Below are positions 21,303 through 31,960 of a stretch of 64,000 bases of DNA, in pieces; positions within the stretch are counted from its first letter, which is position 1; every line of letters starts with the position of its first letter. The translations under genes were made by a program, and so were the position numbers. This DNA comes from Legionella cincinnatiensis (GTDB lineage Bacteria; Pseudomonadota; Gammaproteobacteria; Legionellales; Legionellaceae), in the NCBI RefSeq assembly GCF_900452415.1, contig NZ_UGNX01000001.1, positions 2,294,001-2,358,000 on the forward strand, in the 5' to 3' direction. Under the pieces are notes generated by a model. It saw only the letters and a list, made by a program, of their open reading frames with translations. It was not told the origin of the DNA and made no database searches.

Positions 21303-22271
21303 TTAATTTTGTTTCCAAGTGGTTTTAGTCTTGAATAGATTTGGTAGCTCAGCAACTGTTTTCTTTACTGTTTGCTCTAAAATAAATAGATCCCTTATTT
21401 TTCGGTAATAAACACCCAATGGAACAGGATAGTTCGGGAAAGATAAAGAAGCCAATTGCATAGCAGCAACAAAATTACTTGGATCGTGCTGATAAAGCTT
21501 CTCATCAGCGGTTGAAACACAGACAAACTCATCGCCGTGTCTATGAAGTACTTTCTCTTTTTCTAAGCCGTATAACAAAGGTTGTCCCTCTTCTAATACT
21601 ACTGTATTTTCAGCCCGATTATTTTTTACTGCAAACTCATCAAACGCACCATGATTAAATATATTACAATCCTGATAAATTTCTACAAAAGAACACCCTT
21701 GATGTTCATGTGCCTTCTTTAATATAGAACCTAGATGTTGCGGATCTTTATCTACTGCACGAGCAACAAAACTTGCACCGGCAGCTAAAGCTAAAGCAAG
21801 TGGATTCACAGGCTCATTTGTCACACCTTTAGGCGAAGTTTTAGTGACTTGTCCTTTTTGTGACGTGGGTGAAAATTGACCTTTAGTTAAACCATATACT
21901 TGATTATTAAATAACAGTATATTTACGTTCACGTTACGGCGCAAAATGTGAATTAAGTGATTGCCCCCAATACTTAAGGCATCACCATCACCAGTAATTA
22001 CCCAAACACTTAAATCATCACGCATCGTTTTTAAACCAGTTGCTACTGCAGTAGCTCGACCATGAATAGTATGAAAGCCATAGGTATTCATGTAATAAGG
22101 CAATCTGGCTGCACAACCTATTCCGGAAATAAAAACGTGCTGTTCTGGAGACAAACCCAATTCAGGAAACATTTTTTGTAATGCCATCAAAATGGCATAA
22201 TCGCCACAACCAGGACACCAGCGCACCTCAGTTGTATTAGTAAAATCGTCACGTTTTAAATTCTTATTCAT
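21303..22271 (-). CDS. korB: 2-oxoacid:ferredoxin oxidoreductase, beta subunit (TPP-binding)
   Basis: Thiamine-diphosphate subunit of a 2-oxoacid (probably 2-oxoglutarate) ferredoxin oxidoreductase, 322 residues. VRWCPGCGDYAIL at the start, a GDGDALSIGGNHLIHILRR stretch followed by NNQVYGLTKGQ, give the TPP/Mg motif GDGD...NN. Cysteines near residues 19, 22 and 52 could hold an iron-sulfur cluster. It overlaps the alpha subunit gene by eight bases. No dedicated ferredoxin subunit is encoded here. The exact 2-oxoacid is inferred from similarity to KorAB-type enzymes. Confidence 0.85.
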   Translation of the reverse strand: MNKNLKRDDFTNTTEVRWCPGCGDYAILMALQKMFPELGLSPEQHVFISGIGCAARLPYYMNTYGFHTIHGRATAVATGLKTMRDDLSVWVITGDGDALSIGGNHLIHILRRNVNVNILLFNNQVYGLTKGQFSPTSQKGQVTKTSPKGVTNEPVNPLALALAAGASFVARAVDKDPQHLGSILKKAHEHQGCSFVEIYQDCNIFNHGAFDEFAVKNNRAENTVVLEEGQPLLYGLEKEKVLHRHGDEFVCVSTADEKLYQHDPSNFVAAMQLASLSFPNYPVPLGVYYRKIRDLFILEQTVKKTVAELPNLFKTKTTWKQN

Positions 22272-24072
22272 AATGTGCTTCCGCTTTTAGAGTATTCACT
22301 AAATGACTAACAGTAAACGGCTGACCATTCACTTGGCTAATCACTTGCACATTCACCAAATAAGTCGCACGAAGAATTTGGCATAAATGGCCTGAATTTA
22401 ATTCTGCAACAAATACCTTACTGTAATTTTTTAATAATTCACCTAAATCATTAGGCAAAGGATTTAGATAGCGTAAATGAATAAACGCAATGGCTAATCC
22501 TTGTTCTGAACACTGTAAAACCGTAGATTTTAAGCTACCATAAGTACTACCCCAACCAATTAATAAGATTGAAGCGTTAACCTCTCCTTCAATGATCAAA
22601 GGGTTATATTCACGGGCCATTCCATTAATTTTTTGCTGACGTAAATGAACCATTTTTTGATGATTCTCTGCATCATAGCTTACCCGTCCATCATCTCCTT
22701 GCTTTTCTAATCCACCTAATTGATGAATATAACCAGGTGTACCTGGTTTATTCCAGCTACGACTTAAAAACTCGTCGCGAATAAATGGTTTTGGAAAACG
22801 ATTAAATTCGATTTTAGGGAGTTTTAATGATCCTATCTCGGGTATTTTCCAAGGTTCAGCAGCATTTGCTAAATAAGCATCAAGTAAAACAATCACTGGA
22901 GTCATATATTTAATCGCTAAATAAAATGCGTCCAAAACAGTATAAAAACAATCAGCAGCAGATTGAGCTGCTAAAACAGGCAATGGTGCCTCTCCATGAC
23001 GCCCATATAGAGCTTGTCGTAAATCACTTTGACTTGTTTTTGTTGGTAATCCAGTGGAAACACCTGCGCGTTGTACATCAAGTACAACGATAGGTAATTC
23101 AGCTGCTACCGCCAATCCAAGACTTTCACTTTTTAAATCCAGTCCAGGTCCTGAAGTTGTAGTCAAAGCCAATCTACCCCCATAGGCAGCTCCAATACAC
23201 GCACAAATCGCTGCAATTTCGTCCTCTGCTTGTAACAACTGCACTCCAAAATCAGTTAATCGTGCACATTCATGCAGGATCGCTGAAGAAGGTGTAATTG
23301 GATATCCAGAAACCAGCATGGGTACTTGTGTCGAAGTAGCAAGTGTTGCGAGAGCTAATCCTACCGCCTCAACCCCAGTGATTTGCCGATACTCTCCTGC
23401 CTCTCGACGTGCTTCACCTAACATATAATCACGCCGACTTAATTCCAAAGTCATAGCATAATTATACCCAGCCAATAAAGCCAACTGATTGGCTTGAGCA
23501 ATTACGGGATTGGTTTTGAATTTTTTAGCAATAAATGCTTCACAAGCTGCTGTAGGTAAATCAAATAACCACAATACCAATCCTAAAACATAAAAATTTT
23601 TAGCTTTTATGGCTTGAGGTTTTGTTAATTCAAGAGCAGAAACAGCCTGTAATGTTTGAGTAATTAAAGGAAATGAAATAATCTGGTAGTGTTCAGAGCA
23701 ATTATCAAGAAAGCTTTTATCGATACCTGCTTTTTGCCAATCTTTTTCCTGATAACTGTCCTCATTAATAATCAGTAAACCGCCCTGATTTAAATGTTGT
23801 AAAGAGTTTTTCAAAGCTGCAGGATTTAAAGCAACAAGCACATCAAGAGATTCACCCGCAGTAAAAATAGCATGTTCCGCCATTGCTAATTGAAAACCAG
23901 ATACCCCAGCTACTGTCCCTGCCGGTGCCCTGATTTCTGCAGGAAAATCGGGTAAAGTTCGTACATCACGTCCAGTAAGTGCGGCACTAAGAGTCAATTG
24001 CTCACCAACCAATTGCACTCCATCGCCAGAATCCCCAGCAATCCGAATTACAATCACGTCAGTTAGTGACAT
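22264..24072 (-). CDS. korA: 2-oxoacid:ferredoxin oxidoreductase, fused gamma-alpha subunit
   Basis: A 602-residue subunit joining the gamma domain (about 1-190, with [14 protein letters not shown]) and the alpha pyrimidine-binding domain (from about 225, with [25 protein letters not shown] and [17 protein letters not shown]). This fusion is common in aerobic bacterial KorA enzymes. It oxidatively decarboxylates a 2-oxoacid to the acyl-CoA together with the beta subunit downstream. It overlaps pdxJ by 14 bases, showing translational coupling to that cluster. Confidence 0.87.
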   Translation of the reverse strand: MSLTDVIVIRIAGDSGDGVQLVGEQLTLSAALTGRDVRTLPDFPAEIRAPAGTVAGVSGFQLAMAEHAIFTAGESLDVLVALNPAALKNSLQHLNQGGLLIINEDSYQEKDWQKAGIDKSFLDNCSEHYQIISFPLITQTLQAVSALELTKPQAIKAKNFYVLGLVLWLFDLPTAACEAFIAKKFKTNPVIAQANQLALLAGYNYAMTLELSRRDYMLGEARREAGEYRQITGVEAVGLALATLATSTQVPMLVSGYPITPSSAILHECARLTDFGVQLLQAEDEIAAICACIGAAYGGRLALTTTSGPGLDLKSESLGLAVAAELPIVVLDVQRAGVSTGLPTKTSQSDLRQALYGRHGEAPLPVLAAQSAADCFYTVLDAFYLAIKYMTPVIVLLDAYLANAAEPWKIPEIGSLKLPKIEFNRFPKPFIRDEFLSRSWNKPGTPGYIHQLGGLEKQGDDGRVSYDAENHQKMVHLRQQKINGMAREYNPLIIEGEVNASILLIGWGSTYGSLKSTVLQCSEQGLAIAFIHLRYLNPLPNDLGELLKNYSKVFVAELNSGHLCQILRATYLVNVQVISQVNGQPFTVSHLVNTLKAEAHYE

Positions 24073-24805
24073 AAAGTCTCGCTTCTTGCATTAATTGGCG
24101 CATGTGTCTTACTGCTTCTTTCATACCACAAAATAAAGCCCGAGCAATAATAGCATGGCCTATGTTAAGTTCATGTAACTCTTTTATAGCTGCAATAGGC
24201 TGCACATTATGATAGTTGAGTCCATGACCCGCATTGACAATGAGATTTAAGCTTGCTGCATATTCTGCGGCGCGCTTCATTCGCTCTAATTCATACTGCT
24301 GCTGCTCAACTCCTGTTGCGTCTGCATAACATCCTGTATGTAATTCAATTACAGGAGCACCTATTTCTGCAGCAGCCTTAATCTGTTCCAAATCAGGATC
24401 AATAAATAAAGATACCTCACTACCCATCACTTGCAAACGTTTTACTGCTTGTTCTACGATTTTCTGGTGAGTAATAATATCTAAGCCACCTTCTGTGGTT
24501 AACTCTTCTCGCTTTTCAGGAACTAAACACGTGTGTTCGGGAGAAATCTCTTCAGCAAAATGAAGCATCGCCTCAGTAACTGCTAATTCAAGATTCATCC
24601 GTGTTTGTAGCACTTGTCTAATTAACCGAACATCACGAGCTTGTATATGCCGTAAATCCTCTCTCATATGCAAGGTAATCCCATCTGCACCCGCTTCTTC
24701 TGCATCAATCGCAGCTTGAACAGGATCTGGATAACGAGTACCCCGTGCTTGACGTACAGTAGCTATATGATCAATATTAACACCCAATAATATCGGCTTG
24801 TTCAT
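24059..24805 (-). CDS. pdxJ: Pyridoxine 5'-phosphate synthase PdxJ
   Basis: Condenses 1-deoxyxylulose 5-phosphate with 3-amino-2-oxopropyl phosphate to give pyridoxine 5'-phosphate. The 248-residue TIM barrel shows [55 protein letters not shown] and [10 protein letters not shown], all diagnostic. It lies in the era-recO-pdxJ order common in gammaproteobacteria and overlaps the next gene, korA. Confidence 0.96.
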   Translation of the reverse strand: MNKPILLGVNIDHIATVRQARGTRYPDPVQAAIDAEEAGADGITLHMREDLRHIQARDVRLIRQVLQTRMNLELAVTEAMLHFAEEISPEHTCLVPEKREELTTEGGLDIITHQKIVEQAVKRLQVMGSEVSLFIDPDLEQIKAAAEIGAPVIELHTGCYADATGVEQQQYELERMKRAAEYAASLNLIVNAGHGLNYHNVQPIAAIKELHELNIGHAIIARALFCGMKEAVRHMRQLMQEARLYVTN

Positions 24806-24901
24806 TCTACACCTTACATATCAAAATTAAGAGTATACGGCCCATCTGGAGTTAAAAACAAGTTGATTCAATATAAGCTGCACGCCTCTTAACGCGGTAA
24901 C

Positions 24902-25594
24902 TTATTTAGCTTCAACAAAATACAAAGCTCGTGATTTAATCTCACGCCCTCCTATAAGATGATCTATGGCCTGACGCATAATTATTTTTGCTGATTTAAG
25001 ATAAGCTGCTTCACCTAAATCATCTTGTGCCAATGCAAGAATATGCTCACCAGGGATGCCTCCACTATCGATCACAAATCCTTCGCCTGCAACAAATTGA
25101 TAATATAAATCAGCAACAATTACATTTTCGGTTCTCGCTTCCTGCGTTAATGAAAAAGAATAGCCACAAGTGCGCAGCAAAGTCCATTCAAAGCGTCTTA
25201 GTAACGCCTCTAATACTAATCTATCTTTTGCTGAGACTAGGTTATTTAAAGTAAATAAATAAGCATCAAACAACATCGAGTCAGAATAATTAGGACTTAG
25301 AGCATAATAGAGAACTTCATTGATATATAAACCGGCAACAAGGGCATTACCTATAAGGGGCAATGTTGGTGAAATGCTTTCAATAGATTGTATGTAATAT
25401 CGCTCATAACGCTCAGTAATATTTATCCATAAAGGAGTAAAAGCTTGTAAAAGCGCCTGTTTTTTAGGAGTACGACCTCCTTTATAAAGACATTGAACTA
25501 CCCCAAACTCTCGCGTCAAAAAACTGACTCGGGCACTGGTGTCTCCAGACCATTGTTTGTGTAACACCCATGCCTCTACAGCCCTAATGGTCAT
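24902..25594 (-). CDS. recO: DNA repair protein RecO
   Basis: RecF-pathway mediator that helps load RecA on SSB-coated DNA. At 230 residues it is typical. The N-terminal OB fold (AWVLHKQWSGDTSARVSFLTREFGVVQCLYKGGR) and an alpha-helical region with YINEVLYYALS are clear. The usual zinc cysteines are not evident, as in many gammaproteobacterial RecO proteins. It overlaps the end of era by 11 bases. Confidence 0.93.
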   Translation of the reverse strand: MTIRAVEAWVLHKQWSGDTSARVSFLTREFGVVQCLYKGGRTPKKQALLQAFTPLWINITERYERYYIQSIESISPTLPLIGNALVAGLYINEVLYYALSPNYSDSMLFDAYLFTLNNLVSAKDRLVLEALLRRFEWTLLRTCGYSFSLTQEARTENVIVADLYYQFVAGEGFVIDSGGIPGEHILALAQDDLGEAAYLKSAKIIMRQAIDHLIGGREIKSRALYFVEAK

Positions 25595-26471
25595 AACCGA
25601 GTTGTTTTAGAATACGCTCGTCATCTGACCAGCCTGATTTCACCTTACACCAGCATTGGAGAAAAACCTTTTTGCCTAATAACTTTTCCATATCCATCCT
25701 GGCAGTTGTTGCTATTTCTTTTAACTTTTGTCCTTTATCACCAATAATCATGCGCTTATGATTATCTTTATCAACTAATATTAATGCATGAATGCGTACA
25801 AGAGTACCCTCGTCCTTAAACGCTTCAATATCTACAGTAACAGAATAAGGCAATTCTTGCCCACAGAAGCGGAATATTTTTTCACGTATAAGTTCTGCAC
25901 ATAAAAATTTTGTGGGTCGATCGGTTAATTGATCATCTGGAAACAAATGCGGTCCCTCAGGTAAATAAGCCTGTAATTTTGCTTGTAATTGATCAACCTG
26001 CATCCCTGTTTTTGCCGATATAGGAATAATTGCTGCAAACTCGTGTTTTGCATTCATTTCCTCCATCCATGGTAACAATTGATCTTTATCATCAATTTTA
26101 TCCACTTTATTCACAACCAAGAGACTGGGTACTTTAGCTTGTTTCACCAAACTTAGAACATATTCGTCTTCTTCCTTCCAATGGGTGCCATCGACTAAAA
26201 AAGCGATTACATCTACATCACGTAATACACTAATCGCTGTTTTATTCATCATACGATTCATTGCTTTTTTGTTTCCTTGATGAATACCAGGTGTATCCAC
26301 GTAAACAAATTGATAGTCTCCTTCAGTACATATACCTAAAATACTGTGCCGCGTGGTTTGAGGCTTTTTTGAGGTAATACTTACCTTTTGCTGCAAAATA
26401 CAATTCAATAAGGTTGATTTGCCCACGTTAGGCCTACCAACTAAGGCGATATAGCCACAATAACTTGTCAT
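25584..26471 (-). CDS. era: GTPase Era
   Basis: Essential GTPase that binds 16S rRNA in 30S assembly. 295 residues. G1 GRPNVGKST (12-20), G3 DTPG, G4 NKVD and a C-terminal KH domain with MIIGDKGQKLKEIATTARMDME are all present. It is the first visible gene of the era-recO-pdxJ-korA-korB cluster; rnc and lepB, which often precede era, are not here, since a divergent gene starts 285 bases upstream. Confidence 0.97.
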   Translation of the reverse strand: MTSYCGYIALVGRPNVGKSTLLNCILQQKVSITSKKPQTTRHSILGICTEGDYQFVYVDTPGIHQGNKKAMNRMMNKTAISVLRDVDVIAFLVDGTHWKEEDEYVLSLVKQAKVPSLLVVNKVDKIDDKDQLLPWMEEMNAKHEFAAIIPISAKTGMQVDQLQAKLQAYLPEGPHLFPDDQLTDRPTKFLCAELIREKIFRFCGQELPYSVTVDIEAFKDEGTLVRIHALILVDKDNHKRMIIGDKGQKLKEIATTARMDMEKLLGKKVFLQCWCKVKSGWSDDERILKQLGYDH

Positions 26472-26756
26472 TAATTAGATCCCTACTCGTATAACTACTC
26501 TGGTTGCCCTACCCCAACTATTTAGTAAAGAGGCGCGCTCTTTTAAATCTACATCCTACGACTCGCTCTAAGCAATCCTTTTCTCTCTCAGGGCTTGTCT
26601 GCAAAGTGTCAATCATAAAGAGAATAGCTATTCTGTTTATTTTTAAAACATTGTATCAGTGCCCCTATAAAATTTCTAGTTATACGGTTTGAGCCACTTG
26701 ATATTTCACTAAAAAACCAAGTATCCTGTGCACTATGTGAACAACGGAAAGTTCTA

Positions 26757-29700
26757 ATGCCTGATTTTGTAACAACAAATGGCCACACCCAAATTATCGT
26801 TCCCTTAACCATTATGCCCCATCGCCATCAGGCATTGCCTACTTTAACAGGCAGTCCTTTTAGCTATGAAGCAGGAACAGTGTTATACGGCCATTATAAT
26901 ATGGAATATCTTCTCCCTGGAGGTGACATACTTCGTTTAATTGCCAACCATAATCAAAAAACTGTACAGCTTATGTTATTCACCCATCAACCGGACTTAA
27001 TTCAACTTCTTCCGGGTGATCGCCCTTCTTCGTTAGTAGCAAATGTAATAAGTAAAATTCATCGCTACCGGATACGATCTACAAGTTACAACCAACCCCT
27101 GACGCAGCTACAAGAACAAAAATTACAACTGGCTAACGAATGCATTGCTTCCTTAAAAAAATTGTTAAAAAAAGAACGGCGATTGCACAACCAGGATCAC
27201 GAAGGCCACGAAGCATTAAGAAGAAAAGTAATTGAAATTGTAGGGCATTGCTCCGATCAAAATCGCTTGTTGGCGACCTCGCCCTTGATATCAGAAGGAT
27301 TTCTAGGCAACCTTCTTTATGAGGCTCATAAAACAGCACAACATTATTCCTTCAATCGTGTCTATTCAGTGTCACGGCAAGATCAAATGGATTTTAGTAA
27401 AATAATAAAAAATTCCGCGATACAACAAGAATTACCCTGCCTTGTTTGGGATAGTGAACTCCACATAGGTCATAATAACAAAGACTTGGATGATGCTCTA
27501 AGAGTCATTTGTGATTACTATAAATTACCTCCTGCAACCAATTTAAGTAATGTTCCAGCAAACAGATTTGCACAACTTACAACATTTTTCAGTAAATTAT
27601 GGGATGATGGTCATGATTGGATCAATTACTTGGCTATGGATGCTAAACCTGAGCATAAAACAGAAGTACAACAACGCCTAGATGGGGTTACTATAACGCA
27701 GATAAGCCCCTACTATCGATTACAAGGATTTCCACAACAAGGTTATCCTGATTTAAAAAGCCTAATTTACAAACTCACCAGCATTTCCAGCGCACCAATT
27801 CTTGCAAAAAACAGCAAACATGCAAAAAAAATAATCAGTCAACATCCTCATGGCAGCTGGGCAATTATTCCAAACAAAGAACTTATTCTGATAAGACTAG
27901 AAAACAAAGTGGTGGAATTGCGCTATTTTGTTCACGATAACCTTTTCTACCCATTACCCGAGGGACAAGATCTATATACTCTGGGACAAATTAGTAAACG
28001 CCATCTCTATTTACCTGAGCGGGCAAGTCTAAAGCTCAAGGCATTTATTTCACGTATCCCAGGATTTTTCAATAAATTTTACAAAAGTATGCACCGATTT
28101 ATTGTTCATGATTTACAGGATGATTTTTTCAATCATATTCATGAAACACATACCCAAAAACCGATGAAACACAATTCAGACGAACTCAAGAAGCAAAGGG
28201 TTAACATACGAAACTCTCTCATTTTGGCCCTTGAAAATAAAGGATTTTTAACCACTGGCCAAACTTTGGAAGAGTTTATTAAGGAGCAAATTAGCAAAAG
28301 TCCCTATATAATTGCCCGCCCCAATCATCCCCCCAGCCCTCATCCCTATGATAATCCTGTACATCGGGTTTTAGGAGTAATACGCCATGCTGCAGGTTTT
28401 TTTATAGATATCAGCGAACAAAATCCTTTAATCGGTACTTTAGCAATGGCAGCCTATGCCTATGGCGGCGGCGCGGTACTTGCTCCTGAATTACTCAAAT
28501 CAATTTTAACCAAACTCCATTTACACGGTTTAATTGCAGGTATTGAACCCACCCAAAAGTTAGCCCGTTGGATGAGTCATGGAACCATTTCCGAAGCCAT
28601 TTCGGCATCAGCAATCTACTGGCAAACTACGGTAGCAGGAGGTAATCTCGATAAATTTTTTGTTGAAGCAATCAGTATACTCAAAGAAGATCCTGGAGAG
28701 GTTGCGATTATTGCATCCTTAGCTCTTGGCTTAGGATATAGTTTGACCAAACTTATACCCTCCTTAGGAGAAGAAATGGGCGATTTTCCCTATACCAACT
28801 ATGCAGCTTTAGGTGGAAAAGGAGGTGCTGCTCTATATGATACAATTATGCATCCAGGAAATGATTGGTTTCTTGGTACCTGTAAATGGTTATGCAAAGG
28901 CTTTGTTACTTTAGGTAAATTATGCATTGCTCCTTTTTTTGAAGGCTATTATTATGGTTTGGATAATGGTTTTCTTAATGGATGGAGAAAAAGCGGAGTT
29001 CTTCTTAAGAGCTTAAGTAAACAAATATTAGCAGCCAGTATTGATTTTGTCTTAGCCTTATTGACTATTCCACTACTCGAGTTAAGTGCTCTTTTGATTC
29101 ACGTGCCATTTCGGGGTATTACTAATTTATGTACAAAAATTCTTGCTATTCTTGGCAATGTTAGTGCATCTGGTGAATTATTAATCTCTTTTTCTGCAAG
29201 AGAGCCCTCAGAAAACTTAATTGCTAATTTCAGATTTTCACCACTTTACGGTTTTACCTCGCCTTTTGGACATTTTTCAGATAATCCATTGGTCAATATT
29301 AGTATCAATATTATTCGTGCGCTCTATTTACCACCGTTACAATTAATTAAAAACTTAATTGTGTTACCTATTCTTGATGTTATTTCTTTCTCCACTCGAT
29401 TATTTCTTACTGTTCTAGACCCCATAACTCGAATAATTACCTATGCTTTAGGCAGCGTATTAATTACAATAGGTGAAGCTTGGGATAATTCGTTTGGTAT
29501 ATTATTTACAGCAAGTTCAAAAGGAATGGTCTCTGCATGTAATTGGATAGACAATAAGGCAGGCTCAGTAAAACAAACTGCATTATCATTCATTGAAAAT
29601 CAAAGGGGTCAATTATATCACTGGGCTTTTGCGCAAGAAGATCTTAAATTACACACTACCTTGGATGATGCAAAATATTATTCCAGCGATCCTAGACGCT

Positions 29701-29888
29701 ACGAACTAATTCCTCATTCAAACAGTCATTGCTTATTAAATGCATTATTAAATACCCATAATGAGGCCTCGTTTAAAGATGAATGCCATCATACTCCCTC
29801 TCATTATCAAAGATTATTCGCAATAAAAAAATCGAGTAGGGAACAAATCACTAACTCTCAAAATCAATCAGTTAACAGTTGTACTTAG
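26757..29888 (+). CDS. Large hydrophobic protein of unknown function, effector candidate
   Basis: I do not recognise this 1043-residue protein. The N-terminal half is soluble and basic, with a helical Lys/Arg/Gln-rich section near 115-165. From about residue 540 there are several hydrophobic or Gly-rich stretches (for example near 550-590, 675-700, 760-790 and 870-925), so the C-terminal half probably associates with membranes. The polar last 60 residues end QSVNSCT. No signal peptide is visible. Size, lack of homology to housekeeping families and position beside a coiled-coil protein fit a Dot/Icm substrate (inference). The start could lie at a later Met, such as the MPHRHQ at residue 20. 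Confidence 0.6.
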   Translation: MPDFVTTNGHTQIIVPLTIMPHRHQALPTLTGSPFSYEAGTVLYGHYNMEYLLPGGDILRLIANHNQKTVQLMLFTHQPDLIQLLPGDRPSSLVANVISKIHRYRIRSTSYNQPLTQLQEQKLQLANECIASLKKLLKKERRLHNQDHEGHEALRRKVIEIVGHCSDQNRLLATSPLISEGFLGNLLYEAHKTAQHYSFNRVYSVSRQDQMDFSKIIKNSAIQQELPCLVWDSELHIGHNNKDLDDALRVICDYYKLPPATNLSNVPANRFAQLTTFFSKLWDDGHDWINYLAMDAKPEHKTEVQQRLDGVTITQISPYYRLQGFPQQGYPDLKSLIYKLTSISSAPILAKNSKHAKKIISQHPHGSWAIIPNKELILIRLENKVVELRYFVHDNLFYPLPEGQDLYTLGQISKRHLYLPERASLKLKAFISRIPGFFNKFYKSMHRFIVHDLQDDFFNHIHETHTQKPMKHNSDELKKQRVNIRNSLILALENKGFLTTGQTLEEFIKEQISKSPYIIARPNHPPSPHPYDNPVHRVLGVIRHAAGFFIDISEQNPLIGTLAMAAYAYGGGAVLAPELLKSILTKLHLHGLIAGIEPTQKLARWMSHGTISEAISASAIYWQTTVAGGNLDKFFVEAISILKEDPGEVAIIASLALGLGYSLTKLIPSLGEEMGDFPYTNYAALGGKGGAALYDTIMHPGNDWFLGTCKWLCKGFVTLGKLCIAPFFEGYYYGLDNGFLNGWRKSGVLLKSLSKQILAASIDFVLALLTIPLLELSALLIHVPFRGITNLCTKILAILGNVSASGELLISFSAREPSENLIANFRFSPLYGFTSPFGHFSDNPLVNISINIIRALYLPPLQLIKNLIVLPILDVISFSTRLFLTVLDPITRIITYALGSVLITIGEAWDNSFGILFTASSKGMVSACNWIDNKAGSVKQTALSFIENQRGQLYHWAFAQEDLKLHTTLDDAKYYSSDPRRYELIPHSNSHCLLNALLNTHNEASFKDECHHTPSHYQRLFAIKKSSREQITNSQNQSVNSCT

Positions 29889-29944
29889 GGTGTTATTCTC
29901 AGGAAACACCGCAGAGGGCTCATGTTTTATCGAGCAATATTGTG

Positions 29945-29950
29945 TATAAT
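29945..29950 (+). promoter_or_regulatory. Likely -10 element for the gene at 29985
   Basis: A perfect TATAAT sits 35 bases upstream of the start codon. A matching -35 is poor (CATGTT-type at 17-18 bases). AGGATA precedes the ATG as a modest ribosome site. Confidence 0.4.
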
Positions 29951-29984
29951 TAGATCAAGATGATGTGAATAGGATATAAAACTT

Positions 29985-31736
29985 ATGACAACCGAACTTT
30001 TAGAAATCGCTTCTGAAGCTCCTCAGCTTACACCATTGGAACTAGAAACCATCAATCAAAAATTGGATAACGCGATACAATTAAAACAAGACTCTGGTGA
30101 GCTTCAATTAAAGCAAGATACTAGTGAACTTCGATTGTCTTCCTCAGAAAGTGATATGGATCCTAATCCTTCAAGTATCGATCTTAGTAAATATGGCTTA
30201 AAAAATCCTGAGGATATAAAGATTTTTTTATTAACGCCCGCAGGCGAAACAGTAATTCATGAAATTGGTACCGAAATATCTCTTGACCGGGCCCGCGAAG
30301 AAGAACTGCAATTTGAAATCCAGCAGCAAATTTTAGAGCAGGAGCGGATAAGAGCTTTTTTATTTCATTGGCTATTAGAAGAAGAAGCTGAAGCCCAAAA
30401 AATCCAAGACGAAATAATCATGGAGCAACAGGAAAAGGTTCTTAATAAAAACGAACATACCCCCTCAACCCAGCCTTCTAAACCTAAATCGGATTTTAAT
30501 ACTACATTAAGAGGTTATGATAGTTCTATAGACAAACTTTCAAAAGAACAACGCGCGCTTAGTGAACGTATAGAAAAGTTAGAAAAGGAACAACAATTAC
30601 TTGTCGAAAAATATGATGATTATGAAAAAAGTCTTGATGATTTTTATGAGTCCTCTCATTTATATACCAATGAAGAACAAATCAATGAAGATGTCGCTAA
30701 ACTTACTAAAGAAAAAGATGAGATTAATGAAACAATTAATGTTACAGATGACCCGCAGGAAAAACACCAATTAGAACATAAGTTAAAAAAATGCGACCAC
30801 AAAATAAGAAACCTGGAAGATATACGATCTGTTCTAAAAGGTGAAAAACGATTTGCTGATGCGAATGGACGTTTTGAGGATGAAAATGGTAACCCAATTA
30901 CCTTCAAAAACGCAGCTTTTGTTCTTTCTAAAAATCAAAAGATAGAAAAAGAACACGATAAATGTTATCTCCTGGAAGAAGGACAAACATTAAGTGCGAT
31001 GAATGAAGAGGAAAAAACTAAATCTCACCAAATGTATACCCATGCAAAAAAAGATCTCCAAATTGTTAGGCATGGCCTACATGATGCCAAAAAGGAGGAA
31101 TTACAATTAAATGCATTGCAACTCGCAAGAGATAAAGCAGAACACAGAATGCTCCAAAATCAAATTAATTTGATGCACGCAGCTAGGGCAAAGTTAATAC
31201 AACAGGCATTAACCCCAAACACTCATTTAAATGTTCCTCAATCAACCATGACCCCACAAAAAGTAGCATCAATTAATCATCCTACTGCGGTATCTAAGCC
31301 CTCACCAAAACCAGCACGACCTATGCAAGAAGTGTTTGGTGATTTTGTAAAGAACGCTCCAAAACCTATGACCTGGGGTATGTTATTTAAATTTGTAGAA
31401 GAAATTCCTAATCCCAAAGCGAGAAATGATGCAAATAAAGTTTTAGTCGATCAGTATCAAAAAGAGAAAGATCAGGAACTGGATCAAGATCCTAAAAATA
31501 CCAAACAGAAAGAAAATTTAGCAGATATATTGAAACACCCAGAAAAATTTAAAGCATGGTTAAAAAACACATTAAGCGCAGCGCCTGTCCCTGATGCAAC
31601 AATGCAAGATCTATTGAAAAATATGGCTACTAACTCACAAAACCCATATGATCCTGACGTAACCTCATTAAAGAGTCCATTAGAATTACAACAAGACCCC
31701 CAACAAGAGCAGAGCAACACTCCTATGAAGCAATAA
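29985..31736 (+). CDS. Coiled-coil Glu/Lys-rich protein, effector candidate
   Basis: Unrecognised 583-residue hydrophilic protein with no signal peptide or membrane helix. A short duplicated peptide near residues 33-50 (QLKQDSGEL, QLKQDTSEL) stands out. Coiled coil is likely at about 90-150, 175-290 and 370-410. The C-terminal third is Pro/Gln/Asp-rich and ends in a Gln-rich tail. It follows the 1043-residue gene by 96 bases, same strand, and could share a promoter or use its own TATAAT. Dot/Icm effector or cytoskeletal-type protein are guesses. Confidence 0.6.
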   Translation: MTTELLEIASEAPQLTPLELETINQKLDNAIQLKQDSGELQLKQDTSELRLSSSESDMDPNPSSIDLSKYGLKNPEDIKIFLLTPAGETVIHEIGTEISLDRAREEELQFEIQQQILEQERIRAFLFHWLLEEEAEAQKIQDEIIMEQQEKVLNKNEHTPSTQPSKPKSDFNTTLRGYDSSIDKLSKEQRALSERIEKLEKEQQLLVEKYDDYEKSLDDFYESSHLYTNEEQINEDVAKLTKEKDEINETINVTDDPQEKHQLEHKLKKCDHKIRNLEDIRSVLKGEKRFADANGRFEDENGNPITFKNAAFVLSKNQKIEKEHDKCYLLEEGQTLSAMNEEEKTKSHQMYTHAKKDLQIVRHGLHDAKKEELQLNALQLARDKAEHRMLQNQINLMHAARAKLIQQALTPNTHLNVPQSTMTPQKVASINHPTAVSKPSPKPARPMQEVFGDFVKNAPKPMTWGMLFKFVEEIPNPKARNDANKVLVDQYQKEKDQELDQDPKNTKQKENLADILKHPEKFKAWLKNTLSAAPVPDATMQDLLKNMATNSQNPYDPDVTSLKSPLELQQDPQQEQSNTPMKQ

Positions 31737-31742
31737 AAATCA

Positions 31743-31780
31743 TGTAGCCTAGAGAATACAAAAACAACGTCTAGGCTACA
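31743..31780 (+). terminator. Terminator-like hairpin
   Basis: An 11-bp perfect stem (TGTAGCCTAGA / TCTAGGCTACA) with a 16-base loop begins six bases after the stop of the upstream gene. No T-run follows, so termination is likely but not certain. Confidence 0.5.
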
Positions 31781-31960
31781 ACGCATTTATGGCTCAGAAA
31801 ATTTCCTTATTATTTATAAAACAAAGAAATATTATTAATTTATTTGAATAAGAATAACAATATACTTGCCATTACAAGCTAACTCTTCTAACATTGGGTT
31901 TTGCGTCTTAACCAATATGAATATTGTTTACTAAAAATATAATTATCGGCGGAATTTACC

